NCBI GenBank assembly: GCA_018663625.1
Contig: JABJPX010000047.1
Coordinates: 1-46,613, forward strand
Length of the DNA stretch: 46,613 nucleotides
Direction of reading: 5' to 3'
DNA from: Polaribacter sp.
GTDB lineage: Bacteria > Bacteroidota > Bacteroidia > Flavobacteriales > Flavobacteriaceae
This document shows, one piece after another, positions 26,334 through 35,818 of this stretch. The notes under the pieces were generated by a model that saw nothing but the letters and a program-made list of their open reading frames with translations, had not been told where the DNA came from and searched no databases. The translations under genes and the position numbers were made by a program. The number at the start of each line of letters is the position of its first letter. Position 1 is the first letter of the stretch.

Positions 26334-27569
26334 CTAATACCAACGTTTCTTTTTCTTTTTTGAAGCTTCCGATTTTCGACCTTTTTTGTGCTTGCTAATC
26401 GTGTTGGGCTGTTTCTTTTGTTTCTTAGGTTGTACTCGAGGATAAGGGTGGTCTGTAATGACTTTAATCGGTCTTTGCAGTAATTCTTCAATGGTTTTGA
26501 TGTACGTATCTTCATCTGGACTACAGAACGAAAACGCAATCCCAGATTTCCCAGCTCTTCCGGTTCTTCCAATTCTGTGAATATAGGTTTCAGGAATGTT
26601 GGGAATGTCAAAGTTGATAATCGCATCTACATTGTTAATGTCAATTCCACGAGCAGCAACATCAGTTGCAATTAAAATGGTTGCTTTTTTATTTTTAAAA
26701 TCTTCAATGGCTTTGTTTCGAATAATTTGTGTTTTTTCGCCATGAATACTGGTCACTTTATACCCGTTTTTAGACAGTGTTTCCTCTAATTTATCAACAC
26801 CAATACGAGTTCTTCTGAAAATAATAATTTTTCCATTAATCGTGTTTCTTAATAAATGCAAACATAAGTCTGTTTTATTTTTTTTAGGGGAATAGTAGAG
26901 TAACTGCCCAATTGTTTTGGCAGTTGTTTCTGCGGGGTTGATTTTTATTGTTATCGGGTTCTTTATCATTGTCTTAGACAATGCAACTATTTTATCGGGT
27001 ATGGTGGCAGAAAACAATAAGCTTTGTTTCTTTCGAGGACATAAACTTTCTATGGTGGTTACATCATTGATAAAACCCATGTCTAACATTAAATCAGCTT
27101 CATCTAAAACAAAAATCTCGATGGCACGTAAATCGATGGCGCCTTGTTTATGCAAGTCAATCAATCGGCCAGGGGTTGCAATTAAAATATCAACTCCTTC
27201 CTTTAAAATCTCTTTTTGAGGGGTTAATGAAACACCCCCATAGACAGCCGTTGTTGTTAAGTCGGTGTGTTTTGCATAGCTTTTAAAGTTGGCTTCTATT
27301 TGCAAACACAACTCACGTGTTGGTGTTACAATTAACGATTTTATTCTTTTTGTTTTTTTCTCAGGAGTTTGTCTGTCCAATAATAATTGAAGAATTGGCA
27401 AGGCAAAAGCAGCTGTTTTTCCAGTACCTGTTTGTGCAGATACAATTACATTTTTCTTTGCTAAAATTGGCGGTATCGCTTTTTCTTGCACCTGTGTAGG
27501 TGTTTGGAAACGTTCTTCGGCAATTGCTTTTAATAGAGAAGCATTAAGGTGTAATTCTGTAAACTGCAT
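26334..27569 (-). CDS. DEAD-box ATP-dependent RNA helicase (RhlE-like)
   Basis: The 411-residue protein has all DEAD-box motifs: Q motif (FQTPTQVQ, 21-28), Walker A AQTGTGKT (45-52), TPTREL, DEAD at 156-159, SAT in LLFSATIP, and motif VI HRIGRTGRAG. It unwinds short RNA duplexes with ATP and is likely to act in ribosome assembly or RNA decay. The tail after the second RecA domain is short and very basic (KKQKKQPNTISKHKKGRK), a probable RNA tether. The subfamily call RhlE is by general similarity. It has its own promoter (-7 at 27586-27593) and is convergent with the symporter gene. Confidence 0.95.
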   Translation of the reverse strand: MQFTELHLNASLLKAIAEERFQTPTQVQEKAIPPILAKKNVIVSAQTGTGKTAAFALPILQLLLDRQTPEKKTKRIKSLIVTPTRELCLQIEANFKSYAKHTDLTTTAVYGGVSLTPQKEILKEGVDILIATPGRLIDLHKQGAIDLRAIEIFVLDEADLMLDMGFINDVTTIESLCPRKKQSLLFSATIPDKIVALSKTMIKNPITIKINPAETTAKTIGQLLYYSPKKNKTDLCLHLLRNTINGKIIIFRRTRIGVDKLEETLSKNGYKVTSIHGEKTQIIRNKAIEDFKNKKATILIATDVAARGIDINNVDAIINFDIPNIPETYIHRIGRTGRAGKSGIAFSFCSPDEDTYIKTIEELLQRPIKVITDHPYPRVQPKKQKKQPNTISKHKKGRKSEASKKKKKRWY

Positions 27570-27585
27570 TTGGGTATTTTTTTTG

Positions 27586-27593
27586 CAAAGGTA
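27586..27593 (-). promoter_or_regulatory. -7 element for the DEAD-box helicase gene
   Basis: On the minus strand TACCTTTG (followed by C) is an exact TAnnTTTG match, 16 bp before the helicase ATG, giving a very short leader. No clear -33 is visible. Confidence 0.5.
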
Positions 27594-27699
27594 GTTTAAA
27601 AGATCCCATCGTTTTTGTAGAAATAGATTTTTAAAATTCCAAAAAGAAACCTTTCGGAAGTTTTTTGCATCTCCATTTCTTATGAATTAGAAAAAAAAC

Positions 27700-28344
27700 T
27701 TACAAACGCCCTTCAATCCAAGTTTTAAAACTATAGAAATTTTGCGGAGCCACTCCATGTCCAACAGGATACTCATTGTATGAGTTTTCGAGTTTTAAGT
27801 TGTCTAAAATAGGGGATGCCTTTCTTGCCCAATCTACTGGTAGTACTTGGTCTACTGTTCCATGAGAAATATAGTAAGAGGTCTTTATTTGTAGGTCAGT
27901 AAGATCGGATGGGAGTAATTCTTCATTAATATATCCGCTTAAAGCAATGATGTGATTGACTTTGTTGGGGTGTAAAAAGCTAAAAGCATAACTTAAAATT
28001 GCACCTTGACTAAAACCGAGTAGAAAAGTTTTGTCAGCCTTGGTATTGTATTTTTGTTTGATTTCATCAATAAATAAATCAATTTTCCCAAGCGATGTTC
28101 TTGCTTGTTCTAAATCAGAATATTTCCCATTGTTATTGTCGAAGTTAATCGCATACCAAGCATGTCCGCCTTGTCCCATTTCATAAGGAGCTCTAGCGCT
28201 TACAATCAGTAATTCTTCAGGCAATTCTTCAGCAAATGAAAATAAATCCTGTTCATTACTTCCGTAACCGTGCAGTAAAATTAATAAAGGTGGATTTGTG
28301 GAGCTCTTTTTGGGTTGCCTAACAAGGTATTCTAAGGTATTCAA
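27700..28344 (-). CDS. alpha/beta hydrolase, phospholipase/carboxylesterase family
   Basis: The 214-residue enzyme has the alpha/beta-hydrolase fold of small carboxylesterases. The nucleophile is Ser112 in LLGFSQGAILS, with Asp165 in HGTVDQVLPV and His196 in YPVGHGVAPQ completing the triad. LLILLHGYGSNEQDLF contributes the oxyanion region. There is no signal peptide, so it is cytoplasmic. Substrates are probably short-chain or acyl-protein esters, but that is not visible in sequence. It starts 5 bp after the dihydroorotase-like gene and is the last gene of the LolD-TIGR02757-BatA run. Confidence 0.88.
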   Translation of the reverse strand: MNTLEYLVRQPKKSSTNPPLLILLHGYGSNEQDLFSFAEELPEELLIVSARAPYEMGQGGHAWYAINFDNNNGKYSDLEQARTSLGKIDLFIDEIKQKYNTKADKTFLLGFSQGAILSYAFSFLHPNKVNHIIALSGYINEELLPSDLTDLQIKTSYYISHGTVDQVLPVDWARKASPILDNLKLENSYNEYPVGHGVAPQNFYSFKTWIEGRL

Positions 28345-28349
28345 AATAT

Positions 28350-29609
28350 TTATTGATTCAAGATTAATTGATTGTTTGCAAAAATTCCGTAGGCTTTTCC
28401 TTTGAGTTTTTTATCAATAAAAATACTGTTTTTAGAAGTAGATAAAACATCCGTTAAAGAGAAAATGTGGTTTCCTTCTGGGTTGAAAAGTGTGATGTCT
28501 GCTTGACTTCCTTCTTCTATTTTGGGTATGGTGATGTTAAATATTTTTCGAGGTTTGCAAGTAATCGTTTCGATAAAATCTGTTGGATCTAAAGCGGAAT
28601 TAACAGCACCAAATAAGCTTTCTAGGCCAATGGTTCCGTCTTTTGCATTACTAAATTCAACTTTTTTGTTTTCAATGTCTATCGGATTGTGATCGGAAGT
28701 AATAATGTCAATAACACCAGAAGTTACTCCTTTTCTCAGTGCTTTGATGTCTTCATTTGTTCTTAGTGGTGGGGTTACTTTGTACTTACTGTCAAAACCC
28801 GGTAACTCATCGTCCGTTAAAAGTAAGTGATGCGCTGCAACGCTACATGAAATGTCTAATCCCTTCTTTTTGGCTTCTTGAATGAGTGAGACCGATTTTT
28901 TAGTAGAAATTGTTGGAATGTGTAATTTTCCTCCAGTGTATTCTAATAAAAATAAATCCCGTGCAATTTGAAGATGCTCAGCCAATGCAGGGATTCCTTT
29001 CAAACCCAATCGGGTGCTATTGATTCCTTCGTTGACAATCCCTTCTCCTGCGATCGAACTGTTTTTAGGGAAGCTAAAGATGCGTCCGTCAAAATTTTGT
29101 GCATACTGTAAAGCCACTTTTAATAAGTTGTCATTCTCAATAGGGGAGTTGTAATCAGCAAAAGCAATGGCGCCAGACTGTTGCATGTCGTACAATTCTG
29201 CCATGTCAATTCCTTTGCTTTCTTGAGTTAAAGCGCCAATAGGGTAGAGTTTGGTTGCAAATCCAGAAGATTTATTAATTAAGAACTCTACTGCAGATTT
29301 ATTGTCAATCACAGGATTTGTGTTTGCATTGATAGCAACCGCTGTGAATCCGCTTTTAGCGGCAACATTCAATCCATTTTTGATGGTTTCTCGTTCTTCA
29401 AATCCAGGTTCACCAAAAGAAACACTGGTGTCAAACCAACCCATAGAAACATGTAGGTTTTTTAAAGCGACAACAGTATCTTTATCGTTGGGAGTAATCT
29501 TATCTGCGATTTTAGTGATTATTCCATCAATAATTAAAATGTCTTTTTGTTGCTGATGGTAAGCGCTTGAGGGGTTAATAATCGTTGCCGATTTTAGAAG
29601 TGTATTCAT
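28350..29609 (-). CDS. dihydroorotase homologue lacking the HxH metal site (likely inactive)
   Basis: The 419-residue protein has the amidohydrolase layout of a type I dihydroorotase: NTNPVIDNKSAVEF, HHLLLTDDELPGFDSKYKVTPPLRT and ITSDHNPID are all recognisable. The first metal motif, normally D-x-H-x-H-x-R-x-P-G, reads DTSVSFGEPG (60-69). Both histidines are serine (62, 64) and the substrate-binding arginine is glycine (66). DHxPH near the C-terminus is DHNPI. It therefore probably cannot catalyse dihydroorotate formation and may be a structural or regulatory homologue like PyrC' of Pseudomonas. The start at 29609 overlaps the BatA-domain gene by 4 bp (ATGA); an upstream in-frame ATG at 29687 would lie deep in that gene. 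Confidence 0.8.
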   Translation of the reverse strand: MNTLLKSATIINPSSAYHQQQKDILIIDGIITKIADKITPNDKDTVVALKNLHVSMGWFDTSVSFGEPGFEERETIKNGLNVAAKSGFTAVAINANTNPVIDNKSAVEFLINKSSGFATKLYPIGALTQESKGIDMAELYDMQQSGAIAFADYNSPIENDNLLKVALQYAQNFDGRIFSFPKNSSIAGEGIVNEGINSTRLGLKGIPALAEHLQIARDLFLLEYTGGKLHIPTISTKKSVSLIQEAKKKGLDISCSVAAHHLLLTDDELPGFDSKYKVTPPLRTNEDIKALRKGVTSGVIDIITSDHNPIDIENKKVEFSNAKDGTIGLESLFGAVNSALDPTDFIETITCKPRKIFNITIPKIEEGSQADITLFNPEGNHIFSLTDVLSTSKNSIFIDKKLKGKAYGIFANNQLILNQ

Positions 29610-31555
29610 GATTTGAAGAATTTTAAAATCAAAATTTCTAACAGCAAAGATACAATTGCTAATGTTAAAAACCATTTCCAAAGCCAATGAACTTCACTTT
29701 TTTCGTTAATTTCTTGAAAGTGTTCTTTTATTGAGTTTGAAGTCGAAATATTTTTATTGTTTTTTGCGAGGCTTTTTGTATTTAAAAAAGTCATGCTACT
29801 TTCATCTTTCGGATTGTTAAATGCAAGCGTTTTTAAAGTGTCTTTTTTATTTGTAATGTAATAGAAGTCAGTTACTTCTGGTTGTTCTAAGGTGGTTATT
29901 GTTACTTTGTTTTGAGCGTGTTGTTGTCGTGGAATAAAGGTGTTTTTAATACTTTTAATCGATAAAATTTCATCGTTGTACAAAGTAGTTTTTACATCAA
30001 TTTTGTTTTCTACCCCCAGGGAATAATACATCCTTGAAGGTTGCAAACTCAATTGGGCGAAATTGTAAAAAACAGGAACGACTAAAGGAGAATTTATGAA
30101 ATTACTGTTTTTTGAATCTAAAGCAGCTGCAATCCAAAAGAGGTTTCCATTTTTGGTGGGTACTTTCTTGATAAAACCTTCCTTGTTTTCATAGGAGATA
30201 AGATTGCTGCTATTCACAAATGAAGTAGGGAAGTGGCTCTTAGAATTTGGATATTGAAAATTTTGAACTTGCTTGTAAAAAACACTTTTAAAAAAGGGAT
30301 GGTCAAAATTGATATCAGTAATTTTTAAAGATTTCTCTATTTTCGAGTCAATGTTTCCTAAAGCGAGTTTTTTAAAAAAAGAACGATAAGAATCGAGGGT
30401 TAAATCATTGTTTGGAATGAGGACAATACTACCTCCTTTTTTAGAAAATTCTAGTAAGCTATTTTGAACAGTTGGAGTGATATTTTCGAGCGCGTTTAAA
30501 AGGATCAGTTGTTGCTTTTGAATTGCATTAAAATTTATTTCTTCTGGGGTATAATGTGTATAAATAAATTCTTTTTTTGTGTAAATTTTTGAAAGAAAAT
30601 CTGCCTCTTTTCCAATTGATAAAACATTGATTTTTTCATTTGAATTTAAAGCAAAATTAAACCTGTTGTCAAATGTGAAAGTATCGCTAAGCGTAATTTG
30701 TATTTTTCCTAGAAATTGCGTTCCTTTGTCAATGTTAAAATCGATTGTATAGGTTCCGTTTTTTTCTATTGAAAATGTTTGCTTACTAATGAGTTTTTGA
30801 TCGTTATAAAGTGTAATAGGGATGTTGTTTTTTTTAGTACCTTGATTTCTAACGACTACTTTTAGGTTTGTTTTGTCAATTGAAGTACTGGCAATATAAA
30901 CACTATCTATTGAAACATTGTTTTGCGTACTTGTTTCCAGTTTTACGATCGAAATTGGAGGTGTTACATTTGTAAATTCAACTTCATAGTTATTCTGAAA
31001 ATCAGATATTAAGATATTTTTACCTAAAGTGTTACTTTTATTTTTATGAAGTTTTCTTATTTTGAGTAAAATGGTACTTATTGCTATCTTTTCAGAGGTG
31101 GTTTTTACCTTTTGTAAAATATTTTTTAACTCAGATTTTGAAATATTTGGATAATAATCTGAATTCGTTTGTAAAGTGTAACTGTTTTTATCAGAAGTAT
31201 TTTCTATAATTTCTTGTACTGCTACTTTGAGTAAATCGCCCTTATCCCCTTTTGAATTTAAGCTCAATGAAGTATCTAAATAGATGAAATGTTCTTGTTT
31301 TTTATTCGCTTCATTTTCGCTGATATAAGGTTGTGAAAATGCAAAAAGTATCGCTGAAAATAACAGCATTCTAACACACAATAACAGCCACTTTTTTAGG
31401 CGTGAACTCTTGCGATTTTGCTGAATTATTTTCTGTAAAAAAGCAACGTTTGTGAAAGCGACTTTTGTGAATTTTTGTAAATGAAAAAGGTGCACCAAAA
31501 TCGGAATGATTAGGAGTACTAAGAAGTATAAAATGTCAGGGTTTTTAAATTGCAT
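29606..31555 (-). CDS. BatA-domain membrane protein with VWA-like region
   Basis: The 649-residue protein begins with the BatA (PF07584-type) aerotolerance-operon module: a helix at 5-25 (LYFLVLLIIPILVHLFHL), a basic linker with VAFTNVAFLQKI, and a second helix at 54-74. An extracytoplasmic von Willebrand A-like part follows, with a MIDAS-type DTSLS at 94-98. The long periplasmic region ends in a C-terminal helix (about 625-645, WFLTLAIVSLLLEILILKFF). Such proteins form membrane complexes with MoxR ATPases in Bat operons, but no MoxR or other Bat gene is here. It lies 78 bp behind the TIGR02757 gene and overlaps the dihydroorotase homologue by ATGA. Confidence 0.85.
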   Translation of the reverse strand: MQFKNPDILYFLVLLIIPILVHLFHLQKFTKVAFTNVAFLQKIIQQNRKSSRLKKWLLLCVRMLLFSAILFAFSQPYISENEANKKQEHFIYLDTSLSLNSKGDKGDLLKVAVQEIIENTSDKNSYTLQTNSDYYPNISKSELKNILQKVKTTSEKIAISTILLKIRKLHKNKSNTLGKNILISDFQNNYEVEFTNVTPPISIVKLETSTQNNVSIDSVYIASTSIDKTNLKVVVRNQGTKKNNIPITLYNDQKLISKQTFSIEKNGTYTIDFNIDKGTQFLGKIQITLSDTFTFDNRFNFALNSNEKINVLSIGKEADFLSKIYTKKEFIYTHYTPEEINFNAIQKQQLILLNALENITPTVQNSLLEFSKKGGSIVLIPNNDLTLDSYRSFFKKLALGNIDSKIEKSLKITDINFDHPFFKSVFYKQVQNFQYPNSKSHFPTSFVNSSNLISYENKEGFIKKVPTKNGNLFWIAAALDSKNSNFINSPLVVPVFYNFAQLSLQPSRMYYSLGVENKIDVKTTLYNDEILSIKSIKNTFIPRQQHAQNKVTITTLEQPEVTDFYYITNKKDTLKTLAFNNPKDESSMTFLNTKSLAKNNKNISTSNSIKEHFQEINEKSEVHWLWKWFLTLAIVSLLLEILILKFFKS

Positions 31556-31633
31556 TGATCGTTTTATATTGCGTATTTCATTCCTCTAAATTAAGGTAAA
31601 TAAAAGGATAAATAAATCCTTGTTAACTACTAT

Positions 31634-32401
31634 TTAAAACTTTTCAAAAACACCCAAACCAAACAATGCAAAATCATACTTTACGGGATCCTTTTTGTCT
31701 AGTAATCGTAGGTTTTTATCCAATTCTGAAACTGCTTTCCAATCGTTTTGTTTTCTTAAAAGAAGCGCTAGTTTTCTGGCAACATTTCCAGAATGTACAT
31801 CCAAAGGGCATGATAAATTCGCTGGAGTATGTGATTTCCAAAGACCAAAATCTACTCCGGGTTTTGCATCTCGAACCATCCAGCGTAAAAACATATTGAT
31901 TCTTTTTGCTGCTGAGTTTTTCAGCGGATCTGAAATGTGTTTCTGTGTTCTCTGAGGGTGTGCTATTTCAAAAAAGATATTTTTGAAATGATGAATGGCC
32001 GTTTGATAGGTATTGGTATTATCTTTAATTTCTAATGCCTTTTCAAGACCTCCATGGTTTTTATATACATGTTGTAAAGAGCTAATGAATTGCTGTAAAT
32101 CAACGCTGTTAAAGGTTCTGTGAACAAAACCTTCTAAACATTTCAAGTCTTTTTTTTCGTGATTTAGGATGAAATCATGCGGAGAGTTGTCTAGCAACTC
32201 CATCATTTTGGATGCATTTCTAATGATCATCGTTCGATTTCCCCAAGAAATAATAGAAGTTAAAAAAGCTGCAATTTCAATGTCTTCTTTTTGTGAAAAT
32301 AAATGCGGAATCTGTATGGGGTCTGATGTTATGAATTTAGGGTTTTCATAGAAAAGTACTTTTTCATCTAGAAATTCTTTTAAATCATTAATTTCCATCA
32401 A
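31634..32401 (-). CDS. TIGR02757 (DUF2400) family protein
   Basis: The 255-residue cytoplasmic protein matches the TIGR02757 family of Bacteroidota and relatives, whose function is not known. RINMFLRWMVRDAKPGVDFGLWKSHTPANLSCPLDVHSGNVARKLALL is split over about residues 165-215 and holds the most conserved stretch, with LDVHSGNVARKL resembling the helix-hairpin-helix region of DNA glycosylases. The end KKDPVKYDFALFGLGVFEK is also family-typical. A nucleic-acid role is a reasonable inference, not shown. It starts 2 bp after the LolD-like gene. Confidence 0.88.
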   Translation of the reverse strand: MMEINDLKEFLDEKVLFYENPKFITSDPIQIPHLFSQKEDIEIAAFLTSIISWGNRTMIIRNASKMMELLDNSPHDFILNHEKKDLKCLEGFVHRTFNSVDLQQFISSLQHVYKNHGGLEKALEIKDNTNTYQTAIHHFKNIFFEIAHPQRTQKHISDPLKNSAAKRINMFLRWMVRDAKPGVDFGLWKSHTPANLSCPLDVHSGNVARKLALLLRKQNDWKAVSELDKNLRLLDKKDPVKYDFALFGLGVFEKF

Positions 32402-32403
32402 CT

Positions 32404-33063
32404 TTAAATAATTTTACCATCTTTCATACTTAATTTTCTATCCGCCATTTCTGCAAGTTCTTCATTATGAGTGACTAGTACAAAAGTCTGACCAAATTTA
32501 TCTCGGAGTTGAAAGAACATTTCATGTAAGTTTTTTGCAGACTCACTGTCTAAATTTCCGCTTGGTTCATCTGCCAATATTACCGAAGGATTGTTTATGA
32601 GGGCTCTTGCAACTGCTACCCGTTGTTGTTCTCCTCCAGAAAGTTCATTTGGTTTGTGATGTAGGCGATGTGATAAACCAAGAAATTCTAAAATTTCTTT
32701 TGCTTTTTTTGTTGTTTCTTGTTTTGACTTATTTCCAATAAATGCGGGAATGCATACGTTTTCTAATGCTGTAAACTCAGGCAATAATTGATGGAACTGA
32801 AAAATAAAACCAATATGCTCGTTTCTAAATGAAGAAACTTCTTTGTCAGAGAGATTTTTCAATGAAACTCCGTTCAAAGACAATTCGAAATTTTCCTCTT
32901 TTAATGGTGTATCTAGGGTTCCAATAATCTGAAGTAATGTTGTTTTTCCTGCACCAGAAGGTCCAACAATAGCAACAATTTCACCTTTTTTTATGTGAAA
33001 ATCAACTCCCTTCAATACTTCTACTTCACCATAATATTTATGGATGTTTTTTGCAACAATCAT
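32404..33063 (-). CDS. ABC transporter ATPase, LolD/MacB-like
   Basis: The 219-residue ATPase has Walker [10 protein letters not shown] (34-42), the signature [15 protein letters not shown] (141-155), Walker [13 protein letters not shown] (161-172) and the switch histidine in [10 protein letters not shown]. The SGNLD wording and size place it with LolD/MacB-type ATPases that power lipoprotein release or mechanotransmission. No permease gene (LolC/E or FtsX type) is adjacent, so the partner must lie elsewhere. It starts the LolD-TIGR02757-BatA-dihydroorotase-esterase series. Confidence 0.92.
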   Translation of the reverse strand: MIVAKNIHKYYGEVEVLKGVDFHIKKGEIVAIVGPSGAGKTTLLQIIGTLDTPLKEENFELSLNGVSLKNLSDKEVSSFRNEHIGFIFQFHQLLPEFTALENVCIPAFIGNKSKQETTKKAKEILEFLGLSHRLHHKPNELSGGEQQRVAVARALINNPSVILADEPSGNLDSESAKNLHEMFFQLRDKFGQTFVLVTHNEELAEMADRKLSMKDGKII

Positions 33064-33133
33064 AGTTTGAAATCTGAGTAACGAAAGTATTAAAAATAAA
33101 ATTGGTTACACTTTTTAAGCGCATTCAATTTTT

Positions 33134-35578
33134 TTATGAAAATGTGTGTAGTATTTTTTTGATCTTATTATAATCGATAAAGTAAACAACTCTCAATGAT
33201 AAGGTATGTTTTTGAGATTGTTCAAATAAGTTGTTTAAATTCTCGAAGAATGACAGGTTTGCATTGGTATCATCATTGAAAATTGAATTCCTGTAGAAAG
33301 CAATTAATTGACTCCCAGGAGCGAATTGCCAAATATAATTCAAGTCTAAATTCCAGTTATTAAAATTTACATTTTCACTTGTATAGTTCGTGTTTAAATC
33401 CAATCCACCGACAGCATTTAGGTTGTGAAAATTTGTATAGCTAACAGCTTCCCAATAATGTCTGAAGCTTAGTGATAGTGAAGAATTTGTACTAAAACTA
33501 TATTTTCCGGAGATCGTATTTGTATAATTTTTTCGATCTCTTATTCCAAAAACAATGTTGTTGTCTACTTCGTCTACATATCCTTGATCGTCGTTGGTTT
33601 TATTAAAATTAAGTCGATACCTTAGTGAAAATTGATTGTTAAATCGATAGCGAGGTGCAATGCTAAATCCATAACCTGTTTTTGGGTTGTTAGAAAATGT
33701 AGTATGATAGCCGTTTGCGTCTAATTGAAATAATTTTTGAGAATTGGTAGAAATCCATCCGTTTAGATTCAATCGTTGTGGTTGTAAAAAATAAATACCG
33801 CTTGTTGTGCCTTGTCTTGGTTCAAAAAAATCTTTATTCTCAGATCCATAATTTAAATTTGAGCCAAAAGTAAAACGTGTTTTCGTTTGAGCACTAAAAT
33901 TGATCCCTGCATTATTCCCGGTATAGATTCCAGAATAGTGTTGAAACCGAGCTTGATTATACAGCCCAAAACGATAGCTGTTAAAATTTTTCGTTGGTTG
34001 CAAAGTTCTCCATCCAATATTGCCATAGATAGATTGCTGATTGTTTGAAAATAAGATTCCTAAATCATTGGGATTGAAGTCTTTGTTTCTAAGGTTGTAG
34101 CCTACTTCCCAATTCCAATGTCCCGCGTTGTAGCCCAAACTATTATCAAAAGTATAGCCTGTGTTTGGATGGTTTACATCATCAGAAATGGCACTCAATT
34201 TAAAGGAACCATCTGCATAGTATTTGCTGTTTTTTGTTTCCAGATGCCAGGTTAAAGCGGATACATTTGCATCTCTAAATCTTCCGTTACGAGTAACGTT
34301 GGTGTTTATTAATGCAATGCTAGAATTTTGGTTAAACTGTTGGTCTAGCACCAAAATATTATAATTTGAAAATGGGTTTGTGACTGATTTTCTAATGGTT
34401 CCAGTGGTATTGTTTTTAATTGTAGCCTCTGTTTTTTCTGTAATTGCGTTAAAAAAGCCAATTCCCAATCCTTTTTTTGTTCTTCCAGAAATTTTTATAG
34501 CATTTAACATGGTTACTTTTCCTGGAGAATCAATTAGTATTTCTTCTGGGGAAAGCGTACTTGCAACATTGAATTGATCAATTGGAGCACTTCCAATTCT
34601 TCTGGAATAGAATAAACGTCATTTATTAAAGAGTTCGGTTCCTTCTGTGAAAAATTGTCTTTGTTCAGAAAATTGTTGCTCAAAAGGCCCGAGATTTAGA
34701 ACAACGTCATCAAAACCAACCTGACTAAAATCTGGAATTAAAGTGGCATCCAGCGTAAAATTTTCTGTCAGGCCATACTTGACATCCATTCCAGCACTCC
34801 AATCAAATTGGGTGTCGCCTTCAAAAAGAGTAGTTGCTGCCGATGCATATGGGTATAAGTTCAATCTAGTTGGTGGCTTTATATTTTCAAATCCTTCAAT
34901 TAATCCGTCATACTGAGTCCATCTTCCAATTGAATTGTCAATAAACGACCATGTATGCTGTTCATTTAAATTTTCTAACCTTCTATGAAAATTAACCCCC
35001 CAGGATTGTACAGGACTGTTTGTAAATCGAATTGCTCGGTAAGGAATTTCTATTTCTATTTGCCATCCTTCTGGAGTGATCGCAACGTCACTTTTCCAAA
35101 CGGCACTCCAATTAAAATCTTCATTTCCGTTTGATATTTTTGCATCTGCTTGGTTTCCAGTACTCTGAATAATAAATTCAAAAGGATTTTGACCATCATC
35201 ATTTGGATTGATGGTGACTAAGAAAAAATCGGCCTGACTAAAATTATCCCTACTCGCAAATTCTTGTGGAATATTTGCAGCATCGGGATCCAACATGGTT
35301 GCCGAAATGTAAATGGCTGCATCATCGTAAATTACTTTCACGGTTGTTTGATATGCTGCTGTAACTTTTTTTCCGTTATCGGGCCTAAAAGTTATAAAGT
35401 CCGTTAACAATTCCGCATCTTTCCATGCCGCATCATTTAAGATGCCATCAATGATAGGAGCTTCTGAGACTCTTGTTGTTGTGGTCTTTTTTCTCTCTTT
35501 TTTTATTTCTTGAGCATTAAAATACCAATAAAACCTATTTCCATTCCAAGTACTAGTAGTAATTCTTTTTTTGAACAT
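33134..35578 (-). pseudogene. DUF5916-type outer-membrane protein gene with in-frame TGA
   Basis: Two open frames in the same register form one gene of about 815 codons. The N-terminal part (35578-34619) has a CBM9-like domain (APIIDGILNDAAWKDAE) and leads to FFTEGTELFNK. The remainder (34618-33134) continues RLFYSRRIGSAPIDQF and encodes a strand-rich region typical of an outer-membrane beta-barrel, ending in SLRVVYFIDYNKIK. They are separated only by a TGA (34619-34621) where glycine is expected; GGA to TGA would explain it. The start is also disturbed: the frame reads a non-hydrophobic MFKKRITTSTWNGN, while removing one A from an A7 run and adding one T to a T4 run gives a good signal peptide ending FNAQ. 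Either a decaying gene or assembly errors. DUF5916 proteins are of unknown function. Confidence 0.75.
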
Positions 35579-35786
35579 TTTTTGCTGATTTATGAAAAAA
35601 ATAGATTCGAACAGGTTGTTTTTTTATGCTCGTAAATTAAATCTATGTTAATAACTTTTAAGACGACATAAAATTGTTTGAGTTACAGTAGGGGGTGTTA
35701 AATAATTCTTAAAAGTTCTCTAAAAAAAAATCGGATAGTTTCTGCTTTTTTTACAAAAACTATGCAGCAATTTACTTCTGAATGTG

Positions 35787-35794
35787 TATTTTTG
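35787..35794 (+). promoter_or_regulatory. -7 element for sucC
   Basis: TATTTTTG matches TAnnTTTG exactly and lies 24 bp before the sucC ATG. The rest of the 240-bp gap towards the divergent DUF5916 gene shows no other clear element. Confidence 0.45.
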
Positions 35795-35818
35795 TGCCCG
35801 TTATAAACATTACACAGC

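Noticed and set aside
26288..26626. 112-codon minus-strand frame at the 3' end of the helicase gene
   Set aside because: It is an alternative frame of the same DNA that encodes the helicase motif VI and basic tail; Arg/Lys-rich nonsense.
27600..27700. Hairpin near CTTTCGGAAG as terminator after the esterase gene
   Set aside because: Pairing is too short and mismatched to form a stable stem on either strand.
34619..34621. TGA as a recoded codon (selenocysteine or glycine) in the DUF5916 gene
   Set aside because: The position is not a cysteine-type redox site, no selenocysteine hairpin is obvious, and TGA is used as a normal stop elsewhere in the window (for example the ATGA overlap at 29606-29609).
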